Below, piece after piece: positions 8,174 to 17,483 of a stretch of 64,000 bases of DNA. The DNA is from Sciscionella marina DSM 45152 (GTDB lineage: Bacteria; Actinomycetota; Actinomycetes; Mycobacteriales; Pseudonocardiaceae), in NCBI RefSeq assembly GCF_000379465.1, contig NZ_KB905425.1, positions 143,163-207,162 on the forward strand, in the 5' to 3' direction. Both the position numbers and the translations under genes were made by a program. The notes below the pieces were generated by a model. That model was not told the origin of the DNA. It did no database searches and worked only from the letters and a program-made list of their open reading frames with translations. The first letter of the stretch is position 1; every line of letters begins with the position of its first letter.

Positions 8174-9334
8174 TCACCACACATGGTTACCGAGTCTGGG
8201 CACCCTCGGTGCACCGGTGAGCGTGTCCAGCACCGCGTCGTGTTCCCGGTCACCCGCGGCGAGCCCGTTGCGCCGCAGTGAGTCCATGGTCGCGGTGCCC
8301 CCGAACCAGGCGGCGATCCCGCGCGCGGTGAACCGGACCGCCCCGCTGCCGCCGCGGTGCACGCCGACCTCGCCGTCCACCTCGATCCGGTACCGCCCGG
8401 CCTGCCATGGCGCGACCTCGTCGATCAGTTCGATGTCCACCGCGGCCGGGCGCAGGAGTTCGGCGCTCGGCCAACCGCGGGCGTGCAGCGCGGCCTCCAG
8501 GTCCACGACGCGCAGCATCCAGGGGTGCGTGTACACGGTGCTGAACTCCGGCCACCCGAGCACCAGGTCGTGCACCGCGGGGTCGAGCACCGGCAGCCGG
8601 ACCTCGTCGAGCTGCCCGGACCAGCTGGCCAGCGAGCCGAGCAGGGCCAGCGCGGTGTCCCGGTCGCGGGCGATGAAGTCCTGCACCTGCAGCCAGGGCT
8701 CGTTCTCCCGGCGCGCGGTCAGGTAGCCGCGGCCGTCCACGAGCTCGCCCACATCGGCGGAGAGCACATCCGCTGCCGGGTAGCCGAGCTCATCGCGGTC
8801 GAGCATGCCGTCCACTCCGGAGGCGAACTCGGTGTACCACTTGCGCATGCTGTCCACATCGGACTCGCGTGGCCTGCGAATGCTCGCCTCGCCGACCGGT
8901 TTCCCGGCCAGCCGCAGGAATTCCGGGCGCAGCGATACCGACTGCCCGACCCCGCAGTACTCCCAGCCGTTGGCCCGGTAGAGCGGCGGGACCGAGGCGA
9001 ACAGCGCGCTGATCGCCTGGCCGTGTTCGCGCATCGATTCGAGGCAGGCGCGCAGGAGCTGCCCGGCGATCCCGTGCCCGCGCGCGTGCGGGGCCACGCA
9101 GACCGCGGCGACCCCGCCCATCGGCACCGAGCGGCCGCCGAAGAACTGGCCGTGCGCGTGCACCCGGGCGAATCCGGCCAGCGCGCGGGCGTCCTCGACC
9201 ACGAACCCGCGCCACCCGTCCCGTGCGGCCTCCCAGGCCGCGCTGATGCGTGGCCCGCCGAAGGCCAGCCTGCGCAGCTGGAAGGCCGGTTCGCGGTCCT
9301 CGATGGTGTAAGGCCGGACGGTGAACTTCACCAT
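8174..9334 (-). CDS. Eis-like GNAT N-acetyltransferase
   Basis: The 386-residue protein has an N-terminal GNAT domain with the acetyl-CoA loop [20 protein letters not shown], a second GNAT-like middle domain, and a C-terminal sterol-carrier-like fold ([19 protein letters not shown]). This three-part layout is that of Eis, an acetyltransferase that modifies aminoglycosides and some peptides at several amines. Eis proteins form hexamers in the cytosol. Its start overlaps the end of the dehydrogenase gene by seven bases, so the two are translationally coupled. The substrate here is not known. Confidence 0.85.
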   Translation of the reverse strand: MVKFTVRPYTIEDREPAFQLRRLAFGGPRISAAWEAARDGWRGFVVEDARALAGFARVHAHGQFFGGRSVPMGGVAAVCVAPHARGHGIAGQLLRACLESMREHGQAISALFASVPPLYRANGWEYCGVGQSVSLRPEFLRLAGKPVGEASIRRPRESDVDSMRKWYTEFASGVDGMLDRDELGYPAADVLSADVGELVDGRGYLTARRENEPWLQVQDFIARDRDTALALLGSLASWSGQLDEVRLPVLDPAVHDLVLGWPEFSTVYTHPWMLRVVDLEAALHARGWPSAELLRPAAVDIELIDEVAPWQAGRYRIEVDGEVGVHRGGSGAVRFTARGIAAWFGGTATMDSLRRNGLAAGDREHDAVLDTLTGAPRVPRLGNHVW

Positions 9335-10182
9335 GTGAAGAACCCGCGGCCGGTTTTGCGGCCCAGCTCTCCGCGTTCGACTTTCTCCCGCAGCAGCTTC
9401 GGCGGCTCGAACCGCGGGCCGAGCTCCACGGCGAGGTGTTCGGCAATGGCCAGCCGCACATCGAGCCCGACGAGGTCGGTCAGCCGCAGCGGGCCCATCG
9501 GCCAGCGGTAGCCGAGCGTCATCCCGGTGTCGATGTCCTCCGCGCCGGCGACCCCGTCCTCGAGCATCCGGATAGCTTCGAGCCCGACCGCGACACCGAG
9601 CCGGGAGGTGGCGAACCCGGGGAAGTCCCGCACCTCGATTCCGGTCTTGCCGAGCGCGTCCACGAAGGACCGAGCACTGGCCAGGATCCGCTCGTCCAGG
9701 TCTTCGTGTATCACCAGTTCCACGAGCTGTTGTGCGGGAACCGGGTTGAAGAAGTGCATGCCGACCACTCGTTCGCGCGCGCCCGCTCGCGCGATGGCGC
9801 CGATCGAGAGCGAGGAGGTGTTCGTGGCGAGCACCGCGTCCGGGCAGACCGTCCCGAGCTCGGCGATCACCTGCTGCTTGAGCTCGAGCCGTTCCGGCAC
9901 GGCCTCCACGACGAGGCCCGCGTTCTCCGGTAGCCCGGCGATCGAGTCCACAGTGGACAGGTGGGCGAGCAGCTTCTCCGGTGTGATGCCGAGCTTACCG
10001 CGCTCGGCGGCCTTGTTCAGCGAGGCGGCGACCGCGTCCCGGGCCGCCGCGGCGCGTTCCGCGGAAGCCTCGGCGACGGTCACCTTCGAACCGCGTTCGA
10101 GCAGTACGTGGGCGATTCCCGCGCCCATCGTTCCGCCACCGACCACCCCAGTCACTTCAGGTACCTGCACATCGGCCGTCAT
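9328..10182 (-). CDS. 3-hydroxyacyl-CoA (3-hydroxybutyryl-CoA) dehydrogenase
   Basis: This 284-residue NAD(P)-dependent enzyme oxidises 3-hydroxyacyl-CoA to 3-ketoacyl-CoA. The Rossmann motif GVVGGGTMGAGIAHVLLERG opens the protein. The catalytic His lies in VVGMHFFNPVPAQQLVE, and the C-terminal dimerisation domain includes GYRWPMGPLRLTDLVGLD. Length fits the Hbd/FadB2 family. A TACCGT hexamer (complement 10189-10194) six bases before the ATG suggests a leaderless message. The downstream Eis-like gene overlaps it, an unusual partner for a beta-oxidation enzyme. Confidence 0.93.
   Translation of the reverse strand: MTADVQVPEVTGVVGGGTMGAGIAHVLLERGSKVTVAEASAERAAAARDAVAASLNKAAERGKLGITPEKLLAHLSTVDSIAGLPENAGLVVEAVPERLELKQQVIAELGTVCPDAVLATNTSSLSIGAIARAGARERVVGMHFFNPVPAQQLVELVIHEDLDERILASARSFVDALGKTGIEVRDFPGFATSRLGVAVGLEAIRMLEDGVAGAEDIDTGMTLGYRWPMGPLRLTDLVGLDVRLAIAEHLAVELGPRFEPPKLLREKVERGELGRKTGRGFFTW
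9946..9958. repeat. GTCCA-N3-TGGAC palindrome, site 1
   Basis: GTCCACAGTGGAC lies inside the 3-hydroxyacyl-CoA dehydrogenase gene. It is a perfect 5-bp inverted repeat with a 3-base centre. Confidence 0.6.
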
Positions 10183-10224
10183 AACCGGACGGTACCGCGT
10201 CGCGCAGGGCGTCTGGATGTGTTC

Positions 10225-10872
10225 TCAGGCGATGAGTCCGCCCCGATAGGCGACGAGCGCCGCTTGGACCCGGTTCACCGCGCCGATCTTGCCGAGCACC
10301 GAGGACACATAGCCCTTCACGGTGGCCTCGGAGAGGTGCAGCCGCCCGCCGATCTCCGCGTTCGAGAGCCCCTGGCCGATCAGCGCGAGGACATCCCGTT
10401 CCCGCGCGGAAAGCGAGTCGAGCATCCGCCGCGCCGGTTCGGCCGCGCGTTCCCCGTCGGCCACGGTGGCCAGCACTCGCGCGGCGACCCCGGGATCGAG
10501 CACCGCCCCGCCCGCGGCCAGATCCCGCACCGCGCGCACGAGCTGGTGCGGATCGGTGTCCTTGAGCAGGAAGCCGCTCGCCCCGATGCGCAGCGCCTCG
10601 CTCACGTACTCGTCCACGTCGAACGTGGTCAGCATGGCCACCGAGGGGGGATGCGGCAGGATGCGCAGTTTGCGCAGTGCGGCGAGCCCGTCCGTGGTGC
10701 GCATCCGGATGTCGAGCAGTACGACATCCGGCTGGTGGCGGAGCGCGAGTTCGGGGACCCCGATCCCGTCATCGCATTCGGCGACGATCTCGATGTCCCC
10801 CGCGCTGGACAGGATCATGCGCAGCCCTGATCGGACGAGGTCCTCGTCGTCGGCAAGCAGCACCTTGATCAC
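10225..10872 (-). CDS. Orphan NarL/LuxR-family response regulator
   Basis: The 215-residue protein has a receiver domain (IKVLLADDEDLVRSGLRMIL, phospho-Asp in DVVLLDIRMRTTDG, Lys in GFLLKDTDP) and a C-terminal LuxR helix-turn-helix (LSARERDVLALIGQGLSNAE, then LSEATVKGYVSSVLGKI). No histidine kinase lies beside it, so its partner must be encoded elsewhere or it is not kinase-controlled. It faces away from the lipase gene at 11006 across a 133-bp region that contains nested inverted repeats. Confidence 0.92.
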   Translation of the reverse strand: MIKVLLADDEDLVRSGLRMILSSAGDIEIVAECDDGIGVPELALRHQPDVVLLDIRMRTTDGLAALRKLRILPHPPSVAMLTTFDVDEYVSEALRIGASGFLLKDTDPHQLVRAVRDLAAGGAVLDPGVAARVLATVADGERAAEPARRMLDSLSARERDVLALIGQGLSNAEIGGRLHLSEATVKGYVSSVLGKIGAVNRVQAALVAYRGGLIA

Positions 10873-10918
10873 GTTCGTCTGGCCCCTTTCCCGCGCTCTT
10901 GAACTGTGAGAGGGAAAT

Positions 10919-10973
10919 GACGCCTCCGTGGTGACGTCTGTACTAAGTGTTTCACACTATTGGGTGAGGCGTC
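10919..10973. promoter_or_regulatory. Nested inverted repeats in divergent intergenic region
   Basis: An outer 8-bp inverted repeat GACGCCTC (10919-10926) and GAGGCGTC (10966-10973) encloses an inner perfect palindrome AGTGT-TTC-ACACT (10946-10958). The block lies between the divergent response regulator and lipase genes and is a plausible operator region for one or both. No regulator can be assigned. Confidence 0.4.
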
Positions 10974-11005
10974 GCTCACTCTGGTGATTGTGCTGGACTT
11001 GAGCC

Positions 11006-11803
11006 ATGAATTCGTTCGCTTTGCCGGGTCATGCAGGCACCCTTGCCGTGCGGCACTGGCCGAATTCGTCCGCGCGATTCCTGGTCGTGCTCTCGCACGG
11101 TTACGGTGAGCACCTTGGCCGATACGGTCCGCTCGCGGAGGCCCTGTGCGGGGCGGGAGCCGCGGTGGTCGGTGCCGATCATGTGGGTCACGGGGAGTCC
11201 GAGGGGGAGCGGGTGCTCATCGAGGACTTCGAATCGGTCGTGGACGATGTGCGGCGCGTCGCCCAGTGGGCGGGCACCGAATACCCTGGCCTTCCGCTGG
11301 TGCTGCTCGGGCACTCGCTCGGCGGGATGATCGCCGCGCGGTACGCCCAGCGGTTCCCGGAGGACCTGACCGCGCTCGTGCTCTCCAGCCCGGTCCTGGG
11401 CACCTGGCAGGCGGTCGATCAACTCGAGTACGAGGAGATCCCGGACGAGCCGATCGACGTGTCCACGCTGTCCCGGGATCCGGCCGTCGGGCAGGCCTAC
11501 GCCCAGGACCCGCTGATCTGGCACGGCCCGTTCAAGCGCGCCACCCTCGAGGCGATCGATCGCTGCCTGACCACCATCGACTTCGACCATCCGCTCGGCG
11601 ATGCGCTGCCCTGCCTGTGGGTGCACGGGGACGAGGACGAGCTGGTGCCGATCGCCGAGACCAGGACGGGCATGGACCGCATCCGGGGCCTCGCGTTCAC
11701 CGAGCGGATCTACCCGGGAGCCCGGCACGAACTGTTCAACGAGACCAATGCCGACGAGGTCCGAGCTGACCTGATCGGGTTCCTGACACGGCTTCTCGGA
11801 TGA
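11006..11803 (+). CDS. Monoacylglycerol lipase-like alpha/beta hydrolase
   Basis: The 265-residue enzyme resembles bacterial monoacylglycerol lipases and lysophospholipases. The nucleophile elbow GHSLGGMIAARYAQ (Ser near residue 107) is canonical. WVHGDEDELVP carries the acid residue and PGARHELFNE the catalytic His. The N-terminus FALPGHAGTLAVRHW and the HGYGEHLGRY oxyanion segment are typical of the family. There is no signal peptide, so it is probably cytosolic or loosely membrane-associated. It is transcribed away from the response regulator. Confidence 0.88.
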   Translation: MNSFALPGHAGTLAVRHWPNSSARFLVVLSHGYGEHLGRYGPLAEALCGAGAAVVGADHVGHGESEGERVLIEDFESVVDDVRRVAQWAGTEYPGLPLVLLGHSLGGMIAARYAQRFPEDLTALVLSSPVLGTWQAVDQLEYEEIPDEPIDVSTLSRDPAVGQAYAQDPLIWHGPFKRATLEAIDRCLTTIDFDHPLGDALPCLWVHGDEDELVPIAETRTGMDRIRGLAFTERIYPGARHELFNETNADEVRADLIGFLTRLLG

Positions 11804-11815
11804 GCTACCGGTGAG

Positions 11816-11821
11816 TACGGT
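11816..11821 (+). promoter_or_regulatory. Candidate -10 hexamer of leaderless dlh transcript
   Basis: TACGGT lies eight bases before the ATG at 11830, inside the 26-base gap after the lipase gene. A transcript starting from it would begin at or next to the start codon. Confidence 0.4.
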
Positions 11822-11829
11822 CTTGGTGT

Positions 11830-12528
11830 ATGGATATCACCGTTCCCACCATCTCCGGCGATCAGATCAGTGGCTATCTCGCCGAGCCGCTGCGTGCCGG
11901 TAATCATCCCGGTGTCGTGGTCATCCACGATGCGATCGGTCTCTCCGATGACACCAAGGCGATCACCGAGCGGTTCGCCAGCGCCGGTTATCTCGCGCTC
12001 GCCCCGAACCTGTACAGCAGAGGCGGGATCCGGTGCATCAAGACCGTGTTCCGCGCCATGCTCTCCGGACAGGGCCCGGCCTTCGACGATATCGACGCCG
12101 CGCGCGGCCTGCTCGCCGATCGCCCGGACTGCACCGGAAAAGTCGGCGTCGTCGGATTCTGTATGGGTGGCGGGTTCGCGCTCGTCGCCGCCGCGAAGGG
12201 CTTCGACGCCTCGGCGCCGTACTACGGGCAGCTGCCCAAGGATCTTTCCGTCCTGGACGAGGCTTGCCCGATCGTGGCGAGCTTCGGCAAGAAGGACCGC
12301 ACCCTTCCCGGGGCGGCGGATAAACTGGAAACCAAACTGACCGAGCGGAATATCCCGCACGATGTCATGGAATATCCGAACGCCGGGCACAGTTTCGCCA
12401 ATCGGATCGCCGGTCCGCTGAACGTGCTCGCGAAATTCACCGGATTCGGCTACTGCCACGAGGAGAGCGAACACGCCTGGCGGCGGGTGCTTTCCTTTTT
12501 CGCTGAACACATGGAGGAACGAGAATGA
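11830..12528 (+). CDS. Dienelactone hydrolase family protein
   Basis: This 232-residue alpha/beta hydrolase belongs to the dienelactone hydrolase family. The nucleophile elbow is GFCMGGGFAL with Cys instead of Ser, as in true dienelactone hydrolases. Asp lies near ASFGKKDRTLPG and His in PNAGHSFANR. These enzymes open lactone rings in aromatic degradation, but many act on other esters. Its stop overlaps the start of the oxidoreductase gene (ATGA at 12525-12528), so the genes form one operon with the GlpD-like gene that follows. Confidence 0.88.
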   Translation: MDITVPTISGDQISGYLAEPLRAGNHPGVVVIHDAIGLSDDTKAITERFASAGYLALAPNLYSRGGIRCIKTVFRAMLSGQGPAFDDIDAARGLLADRPDCTGKVGVVGFCMGGGFALVAAAKGFDASAPYYGQLPKDLSVLDEACPIVASFGKKDRTLPGAADKLETKLTERNIPHDVMEYPNAGHSFANRIAGPLNVLAKFTGFGYCHEESEHAWRRVLSFFAEHMEERE

Positions 12529-13529
12529 CCGAGAATGCCCGCGAATTCCACCTCGCGTCCCGGCCGAGCGGGTGGCCGAAGCTGGAGAACGTCACTCTGG
12601 TCGAGACCCCGCTTCCCGGGCTCGAGGATGGGCAGATCCTGGTGCGCAACGAGTTCATCAGCCTCGACCCGGCGATGCGCGGCTGGATGAACGAGGGGCG
12701 CAGCTATGCCCCGCCGTTTCAGGTCGGCAAGGCGATGTGGGGCGGCGCGGTCGGCGAGGTTCTCGAGTCCCGCAGCGAGAAGTTCGCCGCCGGTGACCAT
12801 GTGCTGCACGGCCTCGGCTGGCGGGACAAGGCCATCGTCTCCGCGGGCAGCGCGCGCACGATCGACACCGCGGCCGCGCCGTCCTCGGCCTATCTCGGGG
12901 TGCTCGGCATGCCCGGGATGACCGCCTATGTGGGGCTGATCCGCATGGCGGAATTCAAGAAGGGGGATGTCGTCTTCGTGTCCGGCGCGGCAGGAGCAGT
13001 CGGTTCGCTCGCCGGGCAGCTCGCCAAGCAGTTCGGCGCGTCGAAGGTCATCGGCAGCGCGGGCTCGGCGGAGAAAGTCCGCTACCTGAAAGAGGAAGTC
13101 GGTTTCGACGAGGCCTTCAACTACAAGGACGCCCCGGTCGCCGAATCACTGCGCGCCGCGGCCCCGGACGGTATCGATGTGTACTTCGACAACGTCGGCG
13201 GGGACCACCTCGAGGCCGCGCTGTTCGCGATGAACGATTTCGGCCGGATCGCCGCGTGCGGCGCGATCTCCCAGTACAACAACGAAAAGCCCGAGCCCGG
13301 ACCGCGGAACCTGTTCTTCATCGTTTCGAAGCGGGTCGCCATCCGCGGGTTCATCGTCAGCGACAACTACGATATGGCCGGCCAGTTCACCAAGGAGGTC
13401 GCCCCGCTCGTGGTCAATGGCAGCGTCAGCTACCGGGAGACCATCGTGGACGGTCTGGAGAACACCCCGCAGGCCTTCATCGACCTGTTGAGCGGGGCCA
13501 ATACGGGCAAAATGCTTGTCCGTCTCTGA
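12525..13529 (+). CDS. NADP-dependent oxidoreductase (zinc-free MDR family)
   Basis: The 334-residue protein belongs to the leukotriene-B4 12-hydroxydehydrogenase / curcumin-reductase branch of the medium-chain reductases, which reduce alpha,beta-unsaturated carbonyls with NADPH. The start (REFHLASRPSGWPKLENVTL), the EFISLDPAMRGWM motif, the nucleotide loop SGAAGAVGSLAGQLAKQFGA and VYFDNVGGDHLEAAL are all typical. No zinc-binding Cys/His set is present. It overlaps both neighbours, sharing an ATGA with the hydrolase and 14 bases with the GlpD-like gene. Confidence 0.93.
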   Translation: MTENAREFHLASRPSGWPKLENVTLVETPLPGLEDGQILVRNEFISLDPAMRGWMNEGRSYAPPFQVGKAMWGGAVGEVLESRSEKFAAGDHVLHGLGWRDKAIVSAGSARTIDTAAAPSSAYLGVLGMPGMTAYVGLIRMAEFKKGDVVFVSGAAGAVGSLAGQLAKQFGASKVIGSAGSAEKVRYLKEEVGFDEAFNYKDAPVAESLRAAAPDGIDVYFDNVGGDHLEAALFAMNDFGRIAACGAISQYNNEKPEPGPRNLFFIVSKRVAIRGFIVSDNYDMAGQFTKEVAPLVVNGSVSYRETIVDGLENTPQAFIDLLSGANTGKMLVRL

Positions 13530-14688
13530 TGCCCTGAACGCCGCGCGGCGGGCGCGGGAACTGGAGGCGCTCACCGCGGGGGAGCGGGTCGATGTGCTCA
13601 TCGCCGGGCAGGGCGCGATCGCCGCGGCGACCGCGCTCGATGCCGCCGCGCGTGGGCTCTCGGTCTGTCTGCTGACGCCCGGTGACCTGGCCGCGGCGAG
13701 CTTCCCCGAACCGCCGGCTTTCGCGCTGAGCCGGCGCGCGATGGCCGAGCAGGCGGCCCGGCTGCGGATCGCGCCCGCTTTGGTGCGTCCGCTGCCGGTG
13801 GTCTTTCCGTTGTATGGCGCGCGTTCCGAGCGTTCGCTGGCCGCTCGCCTGCGGATCACCGATGGGCAGCGGATCGGCGCCCGGATACCCGCGCGACTGC
13901 TGCCACCTTCGCGGCGGATCCCGGTCGCCGAGGCACTTGCGCTCCTTCCCGGTTTGCGGCAAGCCGAGCTGCGTGGTGCGCTGCTCGCGTTCACCACCTG
14001 GATCCCGGATTCGACGAGATATGTTCTCGCCCTGTGCCGTACCGCCGCTGCTTCGGGCGCGCGGATCCTTTCCCACCTGCGTGCCGATGCGTTGCTGGCC
14101 ACCGGGGCGCTCACCACCGATCTGCGTACCGGCGCGCAGTGTTCGATCCGGGCGCGGGTGGTGATCCGGGTGACCGATCCGCACCGATCGCGGTCGTGGT
14201 CTGTGCTGCCCGGTAACGAACGCGCCGGTCTGGTCACCCGTTCATCGAGCGCCTTTCCCCTCGATTCGCAGCACCTGTTGTGTGGGTCCACAGTGGATGG
14301 CTTGTGGGCGTGGCCGCGATACCGAGTGCGTGCGCGCGATGGGATTCTCCTCGTGCAGGACGGGAACCAACTGGGTGCCCGGGAGATCGCCGATGCCGCG
14401 ATCAGGGCGAGCGGGGTGACCGGAAAGCCTTGTGCGACAAGCGAACTGGCCTTGTCCGGAACCCAGAACAACGGGGCGGCCGCGCTCGCCGAACTGGATC
14501 CCGAACTCGGCAGGACCCTCCCGGGCACCACACACACCGCGGCCGAAGTCGTCCTCGCCGTGCGCAATGCGGGTGCACTGGACGCCGAGGACGTGCTGAC
14601 TCACCGGCTCGGCTACGGCGTTCCGCGCTCACCGGAATTGGTTGCAGCGGTGGCTGATCTGGTCGGCCGGACGCTGAACGGACTGTGA
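13516..14688 (+). CDS. Degenerate GlpD-like FAD oxidoreductase homologue
   Basis: The 390-residue protein can be followed along aerobic glycerol-3-phosphate dehydrogenase: ALNAARRARELEAL at the start, a Rossmann-like stretch VDVLIAGQGAIAAATALDAA, PALVRPLPVVFPLYG, and the GlpD C-terminal region (VVLAVRNAGALDAEDVLTHR). It is much shorter than the usual 500-570 residues. The third glycine of the FAD loop is replaced by Ala, and the RWSSKLVHGG motif next to FAD in GlpD is missing. It starts at TTG inside the end of the oxidoreductase gene. It may be a redeployed or dying GlpD; enzymatic activity is doubtful. Confidence 0.65.
   Translation: MSVSDALNAARRARELEALTAGERVDVLIAGQGAIAAATALDAAARGLSVCLLTPGDLAAASFPEPPAFALSRRAMAEQAARLRIAPALVRPLPVVFPLYGARSERSLAARLRITDGQRIGARIPARLLPPSRRIPVAEALALLPGLRQAELRGALLAFTTWIPDSTRYVLALCRTAAASGARILSHLRADALLATGALTTDLRTGAQCSIRARVVIRVTDPHRSRSWSVLPGNERAGLVTRSSSAFPLDSQHLLCGSTVDGLWAWPRYRVRARDGILLVQDGNQLGAREIADAAIRASGVTGKPCATSELALSGTQNNGAAALAELDPELGRTLPGTTHTAAEVVLAVRNAGALDAEDVLTHRLGYGVPRSPELVAAVADLVGRTLNGL
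14286..14298. repeat. GTCCA-N3-TGGAC palindrome, near match
   Basis: GTCCACAGTGGAT lies inside the GlpD-like gene and differs from the palindrome at the last base. Confidence 0.45.
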
Positions 14689-14992
14689 ATTTCCCGGGCT
14701 GCTTCGGTAGGTGCGTCCGGTGAATGTGGTGATTTCGAGTTCGCCGGTGTGGTGGGCGCTGCCTTCGGAGCGCACGCTCGCGACCGGGTACGAGATTTCC
14801 GGCCGAATACACCGAAGCCGAGTACACCGTGGAGGTGGGCGCCCGCATGCCGACCGCTACCGGCTCGGCTACATCCGGGCCGTGAAACGCTGAAACCTTT
14901 GCCCGGAAAGCATTTCGCCCTGGTCACCGCGTGCACAAGGGAATGTCCCCTTGACGCGGCAGACCAGGGCGAGCGCGTGCTGCGCCGTCAGC
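14689..14992. other. Convergent intergenic region without a supported gene
   Basis: These 304 bases separate the convergent GlpD-like and citrate synthase genes. I see one strong hairpin near the citrate synthase end (14916-14971) and no convincing coding sequence; a 60-codon frame starting at 14711 has no family resemblance and no good ribosome site. Confidence 0.5.
14916..14971. terminator. Bidirectional hairpin terminator
   Basis: CGCCCTGGTC (14916-14925) pairs with GACCAGGGCG (14962-14971). Inside it CCGCGT pairs with ACGCGG and CAAGGG with CCCTTG, giving about 22 paired bases in a 56-base span. It has no T tract, as is common in actinobacteria, and lies between convergent genes. Confidence 0.7.
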
Positions 14993-16297
<1,305 letters not shown>

Positions 16298-16491
16298 GCA
16301 CGTTCCTCTTCACGCGTTGGGCGGGGCGTGCGCGCATGCGGACGTCTGGGAAACCGGTAGGTTCGCGACGGCCCGACCCGTACACCACCCCGTTGGGGTT
16401 TCAGTCCTAGTGTGTTCGATGCATACGCTAGCCTTCGCAGTGCGATTAAGCATAACGACGTGAGAAATCACGCAGCGTTCGGTGGCGATAT

Positions 16492-17412
16492 TCACACCAT
16501 TTCCGCTGCGTACGGGGGTTCCGCGGCGACGCGGGAAACGGTGATCGACGCGGCCTTTCCGGCATAGCGCAGCGCCTCGGACCACTGCTGGGCGGTCAGC
16601 GACTCGAGCGCGGCACGGTCCTGGATCCCGTTCTTGTCCAGCCAGGCAAGCAAAGCCCCGTGCACGGTGTCCCCGGCGCCGATGGTGTCCGCGACCGTCA
16701 CCGGCACCGCGGGCACCTCGATCCGGTCCCCGTTCGGAGTGCGCAGTTCGATGCCGTCCCCGCCCTTGGTGAACACCACGGCGGCCGGACCCGAGGCGCA
16801 CCACTGTTCGAGGGCTTCCTCGACCGGCTGGTCACCGGCGAGCCATTCCGCGTCGACATCGGAGAGCTTGAGCACCCCGACCGAGGGCAGCCAGGAGCGG
16901 AACCGCGCGCGGCAGGCCTCGGCATCGGAGATCAGCGCGGTACGGATGTTCGGGTCGAGCATGGTGACGATCCCGCGGGCCGCCTCGCGGTGCAGCATCA
17001 CCTCGTAGGCGCTGGCCCCCGGTTCGAGCACCATGGCGCCGAAGCTGGCCAGCGAGAGCGCGGTGACCTCGGCGGGCAGTGGGCCCGGATCGGTGAACAT
17101 CCGGTCCGCGGTGCCCGCAACGTAGAAGCTGTAGCTGGCCGTGCGCTGCTCGTCGAGCGATACCACCGCCATTGTGGTCGGTTCCGGTCCGCGTTGCAGC
17201 AGTTCGGTGCGCACCGCGGACTCTTCGAGGCGGGCGAGCAGTTCGGCGCCGAACCGGTCGGTGGAAAGGCGTGAGCAGAACGCGGTCGGCGAGCCGAGGC
17301 GCCCCGCCGCGAGCGCGGCGTTGTACGGGCCGCCGCCGAGTGTCGGGTCCATCAACCTCCCGTGCTCGGTTGGCACAAGGTCAACGAGCGATTCTCCGCC
17401 GACGACGATCAC
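16492..17412 (-). CDS. PfkB-family carbohydrate kinase (fructokinase-like)
   Basis: The 306-residue kinase phosphorylates a sugar or nucleoside with ATP. It starts with VVGGESLVDLVPTEHG and has the substrate motif GGGPYNAALAAGRLG. The C-terminal PfkB signature ADTIGAGDTVHGALLAWL contains the catalytic Asp and the GAGD anion hole. Length and motifs fit bacterial fructokinases, though ribokinase-like substrates cannot be excluded. AAGGAG precedes the GTG start. It is divergent from the acyl-CoA dehydrogenase, with only 71 bases between starts. Confidence 0.9.
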   Translation of the reverse strand: MIVVGGESLVDLVPTEHGRLMDPTLGGGPYNAALAAGRLGSPTAFCSRLSTDRFGAELLARLEESAVRTELLQRGPEPTTMAVVSLDEQRTASYSFYVAGTADRMFTDPGPLPAEVTALSLASFGAMVLEPGASAYEVMLHREAARGIVTMLDPNIRTALISDAEACRARFRSWLPSVGVLKLSDVDAEWLAGDQPVEEALEQWCASGPAAVVFTKGGDGIELRTPNGDRIEVPAVPVTVADTIGAGDTVHGALLAWLDKNGIQDRAALESLTAQQWSEALRYAGKAASITVSRVAAEPPYAAEMV

Positions 17413-17483
17413 GTGGACTCCTTGTATACGGCGCGGGTAAAGTTCCCCGAGAAGATTACGTGGGGACTTTCGGAGGGTTTGTG

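Noticed and set aside
14711-14893. 60-codon frame between the GlpD-like and gltA genes
   Set aside because: It lacks a convincing ribosome site, family similarity and codon bias.
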